Shown: positions 33,467 through 46,089, counted from the stretch's first letter. The stretch: DNA of 64,000 nucleotides from Absidia repens (GCA_002105175.1 MCGE01000021.1:558001-622000); one strand, 5' to 3'. Numbers and translations are program-made. The notes: generated by a model from the letters alone, not told the origin.

Positions 33467-33969
33467 TGTCTATATGTATATATATGAAAAAGGAACGGAT
33501 TGGGTATTATGGAGACTTCATCCGCCAACTTTATATAAGTTTGTGCGTCGAGAAGAAAACAGGGATGTGTTTGTGTGAAAAAATAGCTATTACAGTGTAT
33601 TTTGTTGTGGTGGGGTATATTGAAGAGCAAAGTTGAGAATAGTATTAATTATGTAGCTACTGGTTGGCAGGGCGTTTCTGAAGTGTGGGTTTTGATGGGA
33701 TGGGATGGAATACGTTGTGATTTGGCACTATGAGTGGGCAGCGATTGAGAAAAAAGGATGGACACCTCCTATGGTGGGCAGGGCGTCAGCGATGGGAAAG
33801 AAAAAAAAAGTTACTATAGTTGAGTTTTGTTACGGTGCATTTTCGTTTTAATATATAAATATAATTTTTTTTTCTTCGGTAAAACAGATGTGTAATGGCT
33901 TTTTGAGAGGTTATAAAGGGCAAATGCGCAGTGAATAAGTATGCGTAATGATACAGTATTTTTCGACTA
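33396..33969. other. Intergenic, no gene supported
   Basis: Poly-A of about 32 nt near 33432-33463 and a G-rich stretch with GGCAGGGCGT twice (33668, 33779). Confidence 0.4.
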
Positions 33970-34460
33970 CTACGTCTTGGATATTAACAACATTTTCAAC
34001 ATCGACAATAGATGTGTATCCGGATGTTTTCTTTATTCGAGGGTATCCGCTTAATTTTGACTTGAGCAATAAATCCGCCACCACAAGCCAACACACCACG
34101 CTCATGACTCGCAATTGTATCATTATCTTCAGTCGTCATCCAAGGAACATTCTGTGATTTTTGAATACCATCATGAACAAGGTCTTCGCTATGCGAATAT
34201 ACAAAAAAAAATCTATGTATTTATTTTTAACACGATGAGCACAGCTTGGAGATTGACTTTGTACGGATCACTCCAGTAAACGAAATGGACTGTCATCAAA
34301 GGATAGATCCACCAACCATTGTTGTGGAGTAACCTGATTGGAAGCTTTTTAGAAAACAAATGGATACTCGGTTTTCAAGGTAACTGTGATAGAGCATGGA
34401 ACTCGTGGGACGATTATCGTAACAATGGTACTATTACAGTTTTCAATACCTATTGAAACA
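33970..34460 (+). pseudogene. HET-domain gene, 3' third remnant
   Basis: Aligns with about 57250-57720 of the intact HET gene: ACATTTTCAACATCGACAAT, then GAGCAATAAATCCGCC matching GTTCAACAAATCCGCC, TTGTATCATTATCTTCAGT matching TGTATCATTGTCTTCAGT, CAGCTTGGAGATTGACTTTG and AAAACAAATGGATACTCG. Several stops and indels. It keeps more of the gene than the remnant at 24249. Confidence 0.8.
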
Positions 34461-35030
34461 AGTAACCTAATACTGGTGCCAAAAATAAAGAAATAAATAA
34501 AATACTAGTTTTTTTTTTTCTTCTTTGAAATCCATGCAAGACTGGGTCATCAAATGCGATATAGAGTACCGTACTGTATTATATTGTATTATATTATATT
34601 ATATGGTATTGTCAATTCAGAAGAGGACGTTTTATGTCAACAATGTACCAGCACATTACAACTTGATCAATAAAATCCAAGTTATGTCAAGTATTGCAAG
34701 TGTACACTATGTGAGCCTCTTGGCCACATTATCACCACATGCCTTACACATCATTTGGCATTACTTCGATCAACTTTAAATTTATCGAGATTCCCCTGAA
34801 AATACTCTTTTCGCTCCAATAGAAGTGTTCAATTCCCGCGGTGTATTATGAGTAATGCGATCTCATATATTTAATGTGTTGGCTATGTTATGCGTGATAC
34901 GATTCATGGGCTATATGATACACCTTTTTCTTTTTTAAAAAATAGGATTTTAGCGGACTTTCGATATCCGAAAAAAAAGGGGAAATTTTGACTCATTTTT
35001 TCATTCATTTTGGAATACAATCATTAGGGG

Positions 35031-36653
35031 ATGACAAAAACAAAAAAGTCTAAATACCACGGTCATCTGGATCAACAATCATCTTCTACTTATTCCTCGA
35101 AACAAAACAATGGGTACAGTTCCACCGATAGTAAGGAGACTGGAAAAGGAACGCGACCAGTATGCTTTGATACTAATACTATTTTATTATTATCATTATT
35201 ATTTGCCACGTAGAACAAAAAGAACTAGTGACATCCAGTGCGTTTCTAAAGATAATGAATACGGACACATACATCTTACACGTAAAAAAAAAAAAACAAA
35301 AAAAAAAAAAAAAAAAAACAGCATGCTATCATCAAACTTCGTTGAACTGACTTTTTGTACTGTATATATTTTTGTAGATGACACCAAACGAAGGAAATGC
35401 AGCGACAATGAAATTCTTCAATGTGAACAAAGTACCAATCAGGTGAATCCTGAAGGCACAGTCATCGACACACATCATCCTCGACAAATCCCGAATGAAA
35501 TCCTGGCTCATATTATGGAGAATATCGCAGAAATACCACCTAACCGTATTGGCCTAGATGATTACCGATTGGTGTTTCAACAACGAGATCTTCATGCATG
35601 CACCTTGGTCAACAAACAATTTTATTTAGTAGCCAACCCTGTGTTATGGCGGGAACCAGTACTGGGCACCTATGGCATGCGCTTACAACATCTGCTTGAC
35701 TGTTTGGCTGGAACGGAATGACGCCTTGGACACTATATTAGAAGACTGGATTTGAACAACGCCTCCTGCATCGATAGTGAACTTTTACTTCTGACGAAGC
35801 ACATCCGCCGTTTGGAAACCCTTTCTATAGAAAATGTGGATTTTACATACACAACCTCACGTATTACCAGCACAAGCTTACAACACCTTCCACCTGATTG
35901 TTCCCAACTTACCTCCATCAAACTACTCGATTTTCATCTGTCGGAAGCAACCGTCTGCGCAATAGGTCAACATTGCCACCAACTTACTGAATTCACTCTG
36001 TGTTCCATCCCAGATCTTAATGATGACATGCTCTCTGCTCTTTCCAGTTGCCCTTTGAAAAGCCTTTCCCTTTCTTTTAATCGCAACCGGAGGCCGTTGA
36101 GTGAAAAAATGGTGATGGATATGACAAGGTTTCGAGACTTGACGCATTTGAGCCTCTCATTCTTCGAACCCTCAGGTCTTATTATGACACTAGCCAACAA
36201 CATTGAACGCAACAATGGCTCTACTACCACTACCACTACGACGACGACGACGACGACTATGGTGCCTTGGCCTCACTTGAAGACACTCAGCCTCAACCGT
36301 TGCGCTGATATTGATGACGCTACCTTTATTTCCTTTATCAAATCACATCCTCATCTCCATTTGCTTCGTTAGAGGGTACAACGTTGCGCGATGCATGCCT
36401 GGATGCAATACCCCCCATACTCCGTGATCTTCGCCAATTGTTTTTTGAAAGCATCGACGGTATCTCCGCTCGTGGTGTACTCCGATTTATCCAAAACTGC
36501 CATGGGTTGGAGTTCGCCGAGTTTCGAAGCTGTGCTCAATTTGTGGCGAGTGACGTTGTGGCAAACCAAATCTACGATCCACATATTTTGCACTTGAATA
36601 AACGTCTTCTTGCCAAGATACGCCATGCTCAAGGCACTGGAAACGGACATTGA
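35031..36653 (+). pseudogene. F-box/LRR protein A3, recently broken copy of A2
   Basis: Same three-exon layout as A2: 35031-35113, 35214-35281, then from 35378 (3 nt shorter at the acceptor, in frame). The sequence is nearly that of A2. Two lesions: AGA is TGA at 35719-35721, inside the segment after the F-box (T-E-R in A2), and a lost T near 36370 (CGTTTAGAGG in A2, CGTTAGAGG here) shifts the frame; the other frame then carries the C-terminus to L-L-A-K-I-R. The Thr-repeat loop is shorter and lacks the Lys. If transcribed, the product would be the F-box with almost no LRR. A base-calling error is possible for the second lesion, less so for the first. Confidence 0.85.
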
Positions 36654-37506
36654 TAAGCAAGTCAAAGCAGTCCTATCACTGGGGTTGTCTCTCGTTTAGT
36701 ATAGTTTAGAATAGTAGTGCTTTTTTTTTTTTTCTTTTTCTTTATTATCATATTTTTCTATCTCATTTTATATTCAATAAAATAATAATAATAAAAAAAA
36801 AAAACATTGTATATTCCTATTGACTTCTTTGTCCAGTTGATTGCCGTGTGATTTTTTTTTTCTACTGCATGAAAACACACAGGATGAGAATTTTATTTGA
36901 CTTGTTGATATCATATTATGTAGTGGGGTTTGGTTGTGTGTGTGTGTTTTTTAAGTTATGAACTGTTTGCATCATATATAAAGCGATGAAAGTACGACAG
37001 TTGATCCTAAGGGTTCATTATTTCCCATTCAATTGGAATAACTTTTTCCTACGGCTGGCCTGCCCACCAAACTGTGAAATGCCAGAACCTTCTAATCCCA
37101 TCCCACGAACCCCACGTTCTAAAAAAAAAATCCTGACAACCAGTATATCAGAAGATTTGCCAATGCTCCAGCGATTTATAGACATACATATATATATAAA
37201 CTAAACTGAATATTTAACGCATTATCTTGGCTTTTATCGAATGTAAATATGCCAACATTGACTACCTTTTTCAATTTTTTTTTTTTTTGATTTTATTGTA
37301 ACTACACCGACACCACAGGAATAAGTAAACAAAAAAAAGTAAAAAGATGGTATTTTTTTTTTATTGAAGCGAATAGAATATAAAAAAGACTACAGTACAG
37401 TACACTAAACTTAACTAAGCCCAAGTCCCCACTCCGCTCTACAAAACTACAGTATACTACAATGATTCCAATGCAAAGAGTGGGGGAGGGGTGCTAGCGA
37501 ATGTTG
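36654..37506. other. Intergenic between convergent F-box genes, duplicate of 26632-27463
   Basis: Poly(A) signal for A3 near 36774 and on minus for B3 near 37355. No gene supported. Confidence 0.6.
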
Positions 37507-39093
37507 TTATGTATCTTGGTGTGTTTCTCGGAGGCGCCGGATAGTAGATGCGGTCAACAGGTTTACATCTCGAGTGAACCTTTTGGTTTTTCTGAGGCGG
37601 CCCGGGAGATCCTCTTCAGCGATACGAACACAGTCCGAAAGGTACACGTATGATAGACAATCGCTGCTGTTGACTATGAAGCGACGGGCACCAGCACCGG
37701 AGATACGATGACAGTATGTCAAAGTCAACTGTGTCAAAAGGGGCAACGATGTAGCCATGATATCCAATGCAGTGTCGGTAATATTGAGACTCATAAAATC
37801 GAGGTCCTGAAGTTGAGGGTGAGATTTGATGAATGCAATAAATATTGAGTCGTCTACATTGTTGCAGCTTTGAAGGCGGAGTTTCGTTAATCGAGGCCAA
37901 TGCGTAATAGGGGTCGTGATATTGGCAGAATGATTGCTGCTGGTATTCCCGTTGTCGTTGTCGTTGTCATCGCCCTCCGCCACCGTATGATCATTGTAAC
38001 GTGTTGTAAAAAACGCATCTACCATGGAAATGGAGGATAATAGAACCAAGTGTTTCAATTGATGACGATGGTATCTTACCAAATCCACCAAGAGCTGATG
38101 CTGATTCGAAAGATTATTGGGACGTAGAAAACCGAATTCCAAGCTTTCCAATGGACAAGAAGCAAGGATTTCCAGTGTATTGGGCGGTATCTCGTCAACA
38201 GATACCAAAGCGAGTTGACGAAGTTGGGGGTAATGCTGAGCAAGGGCCATAATGATTGACTCTGATATCCAGTGCCGCCCCAAGATAGATAACGATGTGA
38301 GATGTGGACAATGGCGTAGAAGACTTTGAAGTGGTCTACGGCTGATATGTTCTCTGCAAGAGAGAAGAGACAGCTCCTCCAAGTTTGGTACCTGCGGCAA
38401 CAAACGTAATACTGAAGAGTCTGTCCAAAACCTATCTTGCAAGAATAGCGTTTTTATATGTCGTCCAACTGCTGGTAGATCTTGTTGCTGTTGTTTCTGG
38501 CTATTCGTAAGATAATCAACGAAAGATTTGACGAAGGCTTTGCTGTTGAACCTGGGCGACCTCCATAGTAAACGGTTAGCAACCGCGTAGAATTGTTTGT
38601 TAACGAGCGTACATGCCTTGAGATCTTTTGGTTGAGAGATATAGTCGACAATTTGGATCACAATTTCTGTTGGAAGTTCCCGATAATGAGTAGTGATAAC
38701 CGTGTTTTGCTTGAGGTGGACGCCATATTGGTTATGTTCCAAGTCAACTATTGCAAATACACGAAAAAGAGTCAATTCACTAGATTTCATTTCGTTAAAA
38801 CTTTACGTTTCCTTTACTATTATTTTTACTATCACTACCTCTAGGGTTCGTATTCCATTCAATATTTTCGGTATAGTCATATTCATTGCTGCGGATATGA
38901 TTACTGTCTTTTTGCTATAGGAAGAAAAAAAATGTGATATTAGGCACAAAGTCAATCTTTCTCATCTGATACTTACGTCTTTTTTATTTCCAAGATGGCC
39001 TATAACGTTGGAATGGGAAGTTCGTTTAGTCAATTGGTTGGCGGTAGTGGTACTCTTCATCAACCGTTGTTTCTTGTTCGTTCTGGTGGTCAT
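37507..39093 (-). CDS. F-box/LRR protein B3, three exons (477 aa)
   Basis: Paralogue of B2 with the same exons on minus: 39093-38977 (M-T-T-R-T-N-K-K-Q-R-L-M, donor GTAAGT), 38914-38839 (acceptor GCTATAG, donor GTAGTG) and 38747-37507. The total is 478 codons, all open. The F-box is at about residues 85-135 (RELPTEIVIQIVDYI ... TLVNKQFYAVANRLLWRSP). RNI LRRs follow. The Asp/Asn loop before H-W-P-R-L-T-K-L-R-L is four residues shorter than in B2. Differences to B2 are frequent in the LRR strands. R lies about 250 bp upstream. Likely SCF substrate receptor; target unknown. Confidence 0.9.
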
Positions 39094-39339
39094 TGTGCGT
39101 ACATGAAAAAAAAAAAAAAAAAAAAGGTCGCATGCCTTTTTATTTCTTAGCTTATTTGAAGAACCGCAGTGCAAATCCGTCGATCTTGGGCGCGTAGGAT
39201 TTCAACTCCCGTACACATGATTTTTTCATTTTCTCCCACCGTTGCCTTAAAACAGCAAAAAATAAAAAATCGCAAATTCGTCCTCCCACTGTTTATTTTT
39301 TTTACCTCTCTCTTTTTTTTTCTTTCATTCTCTTCACCA

Positions 39340-40200
39340 TCATATTATGGTAATATTAGATTAGTGTCAGGACTAGCTTAGAAGGGATTTCAGATCAGGA
39401 ATTGCTTAATGCGTGGTGAAACCATTTCAATTCAGATTCAACATTTGGGGACCGCCAGTTTTTGAAGCCATCATTAGCATATTTTAGTGTTACTTTGTCC
39501 ATAGCCGTTATCTACATCTAAATAAAATATGTATCTTTTTACTTGATTCAATAGAAAGTGTCTCATTAGTTACTCTCATGTCTTGTTCAATAGATCCCTT
39601 TTTGCCGTCATCCTTTTTGGTCCATTGTTATGCTTCAATTAAATATACCTTTTTTGTCTTTCTCATGTCTTCTACTGTTGAATATATTATATTCTTTTCA
39701 CAATTATTTCATTGAATTAGAGTTGGCTAATCTCCAGAACATCAAATAGCCTCACACATGATTCCTTCAACAAATCGTTTTTTTTTTTTCATGACCCCCG
39801 AAATCTTAGTCTAATGCATACGATATTGCTTCAATAAAGTACGTCCTTTTTATTACCCAGTTTTTGACTCATTATATAACAAGAAATGTCATTATTATAG
39901 CTGTTTTATGAGCATCCCATCATACACCTGCTTTTTAGCTCTAGCACTAAGGCTACTTTCCCTGATCACGAGAGTCCCAGAAACTGACCGACAGAAGTCG
40001 TAGGTTACCTAATATCAAACGTAGAATTTCGTCATTGACCAATATATTGATAAACTTATACTGTGCCACGAGTGTAGGTGCTACTATACTGCATATAATT
40101 TCCTCTGTTTTTCTGGCTAGCACATTGCATATCGCCCTGACCCCTGAACCTCTATACAACCCATCAAACTATAAAACGGCAGAGGCGCGCCTCTGCACAT
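39340..40200 (-). repeat. Long R copy with AATAAA-bearing tail, duplicate of 48960-49680
   Basis: Standard R (39345-39530) continues into several loosely repeated sections, each with TTCAAT(A)AA motifs (39575, 39640, 39835). It then runs on to TATTATAGCTGTTTTATGAGCA (about 39894) and AAACGGCAGAGGCG (about 40176). All of this recurs in order at 48960-49680. Confidence 0.7.
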
Positions 40201-41024
40201 TAATAGGGTTTTCATTGAGACAACCATAAAAAACAAAAGGCAACGCAAAATGACAGTAGTATACAAAATAATGTTTATTCGGTGCAATAAAAGGAATAGA
40301 ATCAATCCTGTAAAATAACTTCAAACTACACTAAATAGGGTTTCCATTGAGCCATCAAAAGCGGAGTGAGACACCAAAATATCTATGGAGGATATCCCTA
40401 TGGGTTATCCTATTGCAAATATCCGATATTCTTGAAGATAGCATGTGAGAGTCCAAGTATGCTATGGACATTTATTTGTCGTGTTTTCACCAAGTTCTGA
40501 CTTTTTCACAAGATGAGTCCAATGATAAATACAGGTTACCAGGCTATCTAGTTCATCCATATGTTCTCACAGTCAACCAGTCATTGAACAAAGTGGCGTA
40601 TCATGGAAACACAAAAAATAACAAATGGTGAGAAGCAAAATCATAATAAAACATCAAACCCTTTCATTATCTTACAATGTGTTGTTCAATTAACCAAGTA
40701 AAGCGAGATGGCAATGTCAGTTCAGTCGACAGCCACTTGCAAGTCAACGCACAAGAGGTACCGCAATGCATCGGCCATGGTCGGTCCAAGGACGAGATCC
40801 CAAGTCGCCAAGAACTGAGTCAACTAACAGCCATGTACCTTGCAAAGGTCCAACGGTACACGGTGTAGTGGTCGGCTTTTTATCTCCCGAGTTGATCCCC
40901 CAAAGCTGTAAAGAAAGAAAGAAAAAAAAAAAGAGAAGACGATTTATTTTTATTTTTGTTGTTTTATGGCACTGAAACTGTTTGAGCGATCATTTTCCCA
41001 CTTGAGTCAAAATAGACATGTGAT

Positions 41025-41063
<39 letters not shown>

Positions 41064-41282
41064 AATCCTAGTGGTAAGGAATAAAAAGGAAAAAAATATG
41101 TATAAAGAGGGAGGACTGAATGGCGGTGGTACAATGGGTAAAATAAAGTGATAAAAATAAAGAGACAAGACTAAAAAAAAAAAAAAAATCACGAGTCCCT
41201 GTTAATGCATTGAAATAGCGTCGTCCTCCTTTTTTTTTTTTCTTCTTCTTCTTGATATATTATTTCTTCTATTCTATCTCTC
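40201..41282. other. Intergenic, no gene supported
   Basis: Short ORF 40677-40868 is GC-richer than its surroundings but has no recognisable domain. Poly-A of about 33 nt near 41030-41062. Confidence 0.35.
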
Positions 41283-43226
41283 TGAGTCTTATATGTCCCC
41301 AATCCTCATCCGCATTCGATCTTCAGCATTAGTTGATTCCTACGTATTTCAAAAGGACACCTCCAGAACACTGGGTCTTTTAATGGTTTTCTCAGAATTT
41401 GGCAAGGATAGAAGGTCCACCTTGGAAGTCGGCGAAAAAGCGGGCCTCTACAAACTCTCGCCACTTGGGGTTCATCCCGCATCACCAGTTCTGCTTACCA
41501 AAAAATGGCTCACTGGAAACTCTACATTCAAAGGCCCCAACTTTCAATTAAAGAAAGAAACCATCACGTCCCGCATGAAACACCTTCATTGAATGGTTTT
41601 GGCTGGGAAATTTATTCAAACAGGTAAAAATCTAGTTAGGATCAAGAATAACGGTCTAATTTACCATGATTATTACTTCTATGGTTTTGCTAGTCATGTA
41701 CCCGCTGATATGTACGACGTCATAGAAGGACCTTCGATCAGCATTGGAGATCACACAATAGTAGCAATAGTATTGCTCTGAACTTCACTTCCCGTAAGTT
41801 TACCTCGTGCGTTAGTTATGATAATAAAGGTAGTAGGGTCACTTCTACAATATCTCATCCTCATTCTTCTCTTGTTAGTGAACGCAGTGAAAACGAACAA
41901 CATGTGAACAAGAAAAGAAGAATTCAAAGTGATAATTGCAACATTAGCAACAAACAGCACTAGTACTACTTATCATGATGTAGGCGACAGCGATAGCGAC
42001 AGCGTCAGCGACCAAACTGAATATCCTGAGATCAAAATTTGACTACATCGTTGGGCCCAGTGAACTGCATTTGCAGTCAGTGCTAAAATGATGAATAATC
42101 CCTTTGTTTGTGGCCTGGATTAGTTGGTGAAACCAATATCTTCTCTTCGGTTTTTATGGACTAACCGATGTGGCATTATCAAGAAAGCAGTCCAGCTACA
42201 ACGTAACAACCGTTGCAACTAGATCAACAAACAGCAGCAAAAAAAAAAAAAGGAACCAGAAACAAAGACATGAGTAACAGCAGTAGAAGCGAGAACAGCA
42301 AAAGAAAGAGTAAAGGAAGCAGCAGCATTCACCCAACGTCGACGATCGAGTCACAATTGAAGATGATGATTTTTTGAAGGGTGTTGAGCATGAGCTCGAA
42401 TTATTTCTTGTAAGTGTACATCACAATTAAAATTACAAACGTTTTGCTGATTTTATACAATGTTATTTTTATATTATGTTAGGCTCAAAAAATACGATGT
42501 GGAAGACATGAACGAAGACACATGGCATCAAGTCTCGGGTGGATCCTATCATCATGGCTGGGCGGGGGGGCGATTTCAAGAATGAAGACGATATCATCAT
42601 CGACAGGTTGCTCCAGCGCTTTGGCAAGCTCACAAACATCAAGAAAAAAAAAATTATTTGGCCCCTAGTCTGCCTGGAGGGGGAAGATGGCAGATCATCT
42701 CAGTGTCGCTCAAGCAAGAAACAACACACAACATTCAACAACTTGGGCATAGTGGATGTGGATCTGCCTAAAATGGCGAACATGTTGGAAAGAATTCTAT
42801 TGATTGTATGCATAACACGATTGGCTTGTGCGTGATGGGTGTTACTGTTGAAGGCTATCGGGTGCGACGTCTATGTGATGGATATTTTTTTATACGGATT
42901 ATTTTTATTGACGGTTGAAGATCGTACTGCTGATAACCATGGAGGCCCCTCATCAAACGCTTTGGTGCTTCCTTTGGGTCGATTCTCCATACATATTGCT
43001 GACGTGGGGCTATAATTCTATTGAAGACTGGGTGGATGATGATGATGGAAATAGCATGAATTATATTCATAAAACCGGGTCAATCCTTCGGTGTCCTTTC
43101 ATTACTGACGGCTGGGATTCATACAAGGGTACTTTTTTTACATTCCCATGGACAGATTTGAACTTTGGCCCCGTCAACCTTGATTTTTGGATTGAACATA
43201 GGGTGGTTCTTTGGGAATGGTTTTGA
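41283..43226 (+). pseudogene. Decayed multi-exon gene of unknown family
   Basis: I do not recognise the family. Coding-like pieces follow on plus. 41293-41781 is one frame (I-R-S-S-A-L-V-D-S-Y-V-F-Q-K, later Y-Y-F-Y-G-F-A-S-H-V-P-A-D-M-Y) broken by a TGA at 41590. 41749-41965 continues in another frame (S-R-K-F-T-S-C-V-S-Y-D to K-K-R-R-I-Q). About 42115-42250 carries G-E-T-N-I-F-S-S-V-F-Y-G-L. A clean intron (GTAAGT at 42410 to ATGTTAG near 42481) follows E-H-E-L-E-L-F-L. Then L-K-K-Y-D-V-E-D-M-N-E-D-T-W-H-Q breaks at a G7 run (about 42562) into D-F-K-N-E-D-D-I-I-I-D. The last piece is 42905-43226 (W-G-Y-N-S-I-E-D-W-V). Same strand and order suggest one former gene. Confidence 0.5.
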
Positions 43227-45029
43227 TGATATTGGTCCGCAAATATCTCAAGGTTGATGTGATTGCCCAATTGCGTATGTCAAGATCGATGACTCGTCCT
43301 CATTACATGAAGAAAACAAAAACCTCTTTTCTCTCCCCTGTCTGCATACCTTAGCTATAGTTTTCTTATTACTGTTATTATAATTTGTATATATTATTTG
43401 TTTATATGTCTCTGCAATAAAAATTACCTTTCTCGTACCGTATTCATATAAATTGATGACTCTTTTGGTGGCTTCAAAGCTGGGTAGGATTATGTGTAGA
43501 CTTTATTGGGTGGGTCGCTTTTTTTTTCGCTTGGCAAGGATATGACTCCAATGCAACACACTGGCAATTTCGCTGTAAATAAAGAGAGTTTACTTATGGA
43601 TATGAACATGCAAGTATTCATTATTAGTATTATTATTATTTGGTAGGAAAGCCTCTTATTTATATTTATCACATGGGATATATCTTTTTGAAAAGTAAGA
43701 ACTAGGGTGAAGGTCGACAAACGTTCGTCCATATTGCTGGACCATTGCGAAGGTATGATACGAACTGTCTGCTCAGTTATCTTGAACTAGGGCGCCTGGT
43801 CCAAGGGGTCTGCAAACGCCAGCTATTCGCCATTCCATCTCCCGCTTTGATATTTATATCCATGGAACCTCTATTTAGTACAGTTTAATCTACCTTTAAT
43901 TTAGGTAATATGGTTTTATTATGTTTACACCCAACCAGCCCCCTCCCCCACCCCTCTGCTAGGCACCCCACCCCTTCCCAAAGCTCATTTTTAAAAAATT
44001 ATATACATATAGTAATAAAAATGATTAAATTTATTCAAACGAAGTGGCATATAAAAAGAGTGGGTGACTACCAAAAAAAAAGAAGGTTGGAGGATTAAAC
44101 GTGACTCATAAAAACTAAGAAAACTTAGAGATGGATCTCTATGTAAACATGTCGTTAGTTGCGTAAATGGATTGCTTGGTATTTTTTGGTATAGAAACAT
44201 GAAGTTGTTGAGGAGTTGGTGACTCGGGGAAAAGGCGAGATAGAACTGTCCATATGCAAATACCGATCGTTTAGATAAATAGGGTGGTATGAGAATAGAA
44301 AGTTAACACTAAGGTGGCGGTTGTTGTTCATTAAAAAAGGACCAACATGTGGACGAAAATGGGAAGCTCATATTTGTAGGCATCATCCCCCATCAAGACA
44401 CTGGTGTTGATTATGAAAGCGATGCGCTTGAGGGAGTGAGAGGCGGTAAAGGTGTTTTGGGCGGACCTCTTTAAACTTCATGCGGGACTCAGACTTAAAT
44501 GATAGATATAGTACAGTACAGTACTGTACAGTATGTATACAAAGACTGATAAAGGATCATTTATCCATGCTATATATGAAAAAGAAACCACGTCGTAAGA
44601 CAACACTAGCTATTATGATATAACTTTTAATTGTACTTCTTGGATCCCCGCTGATAATTTTCAGATACCAGCGGAGCCCTTACGGCCCAAAGACTGGAGC
44701 TAAAGGACTACACACCAACAAGTGAAATGAAAGTGGCTCCAAAGGAAAAAAAATAGACTGCACTGGATATTTCTTTGTATATAAAATTGAGTGTATATTT
44801 CTTAGGGTGGACGTTGAGCATGACGGTTGGGTGAATACCCGTTCGACACGACAAACTAATGTATGAGACAGACTAATGGTAAAAAAAAAAAAAAAGAAAG
44901 AAAATGTCTACACAATTTCATTTAGGTGCATAAAAGAATATATTGTAAAAAAATGAATGTATATGCAAAAGGATATACTGGTAAAAAGACACATAGCAAT
45001 GATGAATGGTATATAAGACTAAACAGGAA
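43227..45029. other. Intergenic, no gene supported
   Basis: ACTGTTATTATAATTTGTATA and CAATAAAAATTACC near 43419 look like a 3' end for the decayed gene. A palindromic ACAGTACAGTACTGTACAGT is at about 44514-44533. Nothing else recognised. Confidence 0.4.
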
Positions 45030-45275
45030 CATACTTTATTCAGATATTGTTATAAACTACAATGTGACAACAAAAGCTACAATAAATAAGTCTAAAGCTA
45101 AAATGATGGGGGAGGGTTTTATAACCGTCATGCCAAGTCCATGAGATGATCCCAGATCACGAATCTAAAAATGAAAGAGTTTCCCCATGCATCTTTGTAT
45201 TGCATTTTTCTAAATGCCCCTGATTCCGAGTCTAGCACTAATCCAAGATGACCATGACCCAACGGAGGTTGCAAT
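45030..45275 (+). repeat. Dispersed repeat R, plus orientation
   Basis: ACTTTATTCAGATATTGTTA, AATGAAAGAGTTTCCCCATG and GCACTAATCCAAGATGACCA in order, then AATGATGTATAAAAAAGA tail. Confidence 0.85.
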
Positions 45276-45489
45276 GATGTATAAAAAAGAAAAAGAAAAA
45301 GCGGATATCTGAAGTTGAGGAAGAAAAAGAAAAGACAATGGTCGGTGTTTGAACATTTCTGAGGGCAAAAAAAAAAAATCAGGAACATTTACACTGAAAG
45401 GCTTTCTGTAAGGAAGTCAGTATTCGTATCCAGTAATTTAAAATAAATGCCATGGTACAAAAAAAAAACAAAAAAAAAAAAACAAAGAC

Positions 45490-45685
45490 ACAACTTGCTT
45501 TTATTAAAAATATATTTACGGACAATTGACATCGAGTTAGGATAAGGCGTAGTCCCATAATATTAAATCGACGCATCGAATCACGTTTCCGAAAATGACG
45601 GGTAATACCATGTATTTTAGAAATCCCTGACTGAAAAAGCTTCAAATTTATCACTAACGTTATTCCAAGGCCCTGAGAACTCTAT
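45490..45685 (+). repeat. Dispersed repeat R, plus, diverged
   Basis: TTTATTAAAAATATATTTAC, AAATGACGGGTAATACCATG and TATCACTAACGTTATTCCA, similar to the diverged copy at 17525. Confidence 0.5.
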
Positions 45686-46089
45686 AGAGGGTAAATTGGA
45701 GAAAGACAAAGAAACCTGGAGGGTGAGTCGGAGTGTCGTACGGGTCTTCTATCCGATTCTGTTTCTTCGAATAAGGAAAATGATATTCAGGAGCCAAAAA
45801 CTTTATCAAGGAAGCGTGAATTGTCCCTGCTCCCCCCCAAAAAAAAACAACATCAACAGTCGATTTCGTGACTCAATAAATTGACATTTATTTATCTAAT
45901 GAATCAAATAAAAAGAATAAAAAAAAAAGGGAATCAGAGTAAGCTATTGTTTGTGCGTTCACAAAATCATGTGTAACGCCCTCTTCGTATCACTTTAAAA
46001 GATTATATTCATGTGTGGGAAAGCGAACTTCCTTGGCTTTGTATTTTACTCATCGGTTTCCGAGCCACTTTCTTCTTTTTCCTTTTATC

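Noticed and set aside
35715..36375. Extra introns that would rescue A3
   Set aside because: No suitable donor and acceptor around the TGA or the lost T; the A2 copy is continuous here.
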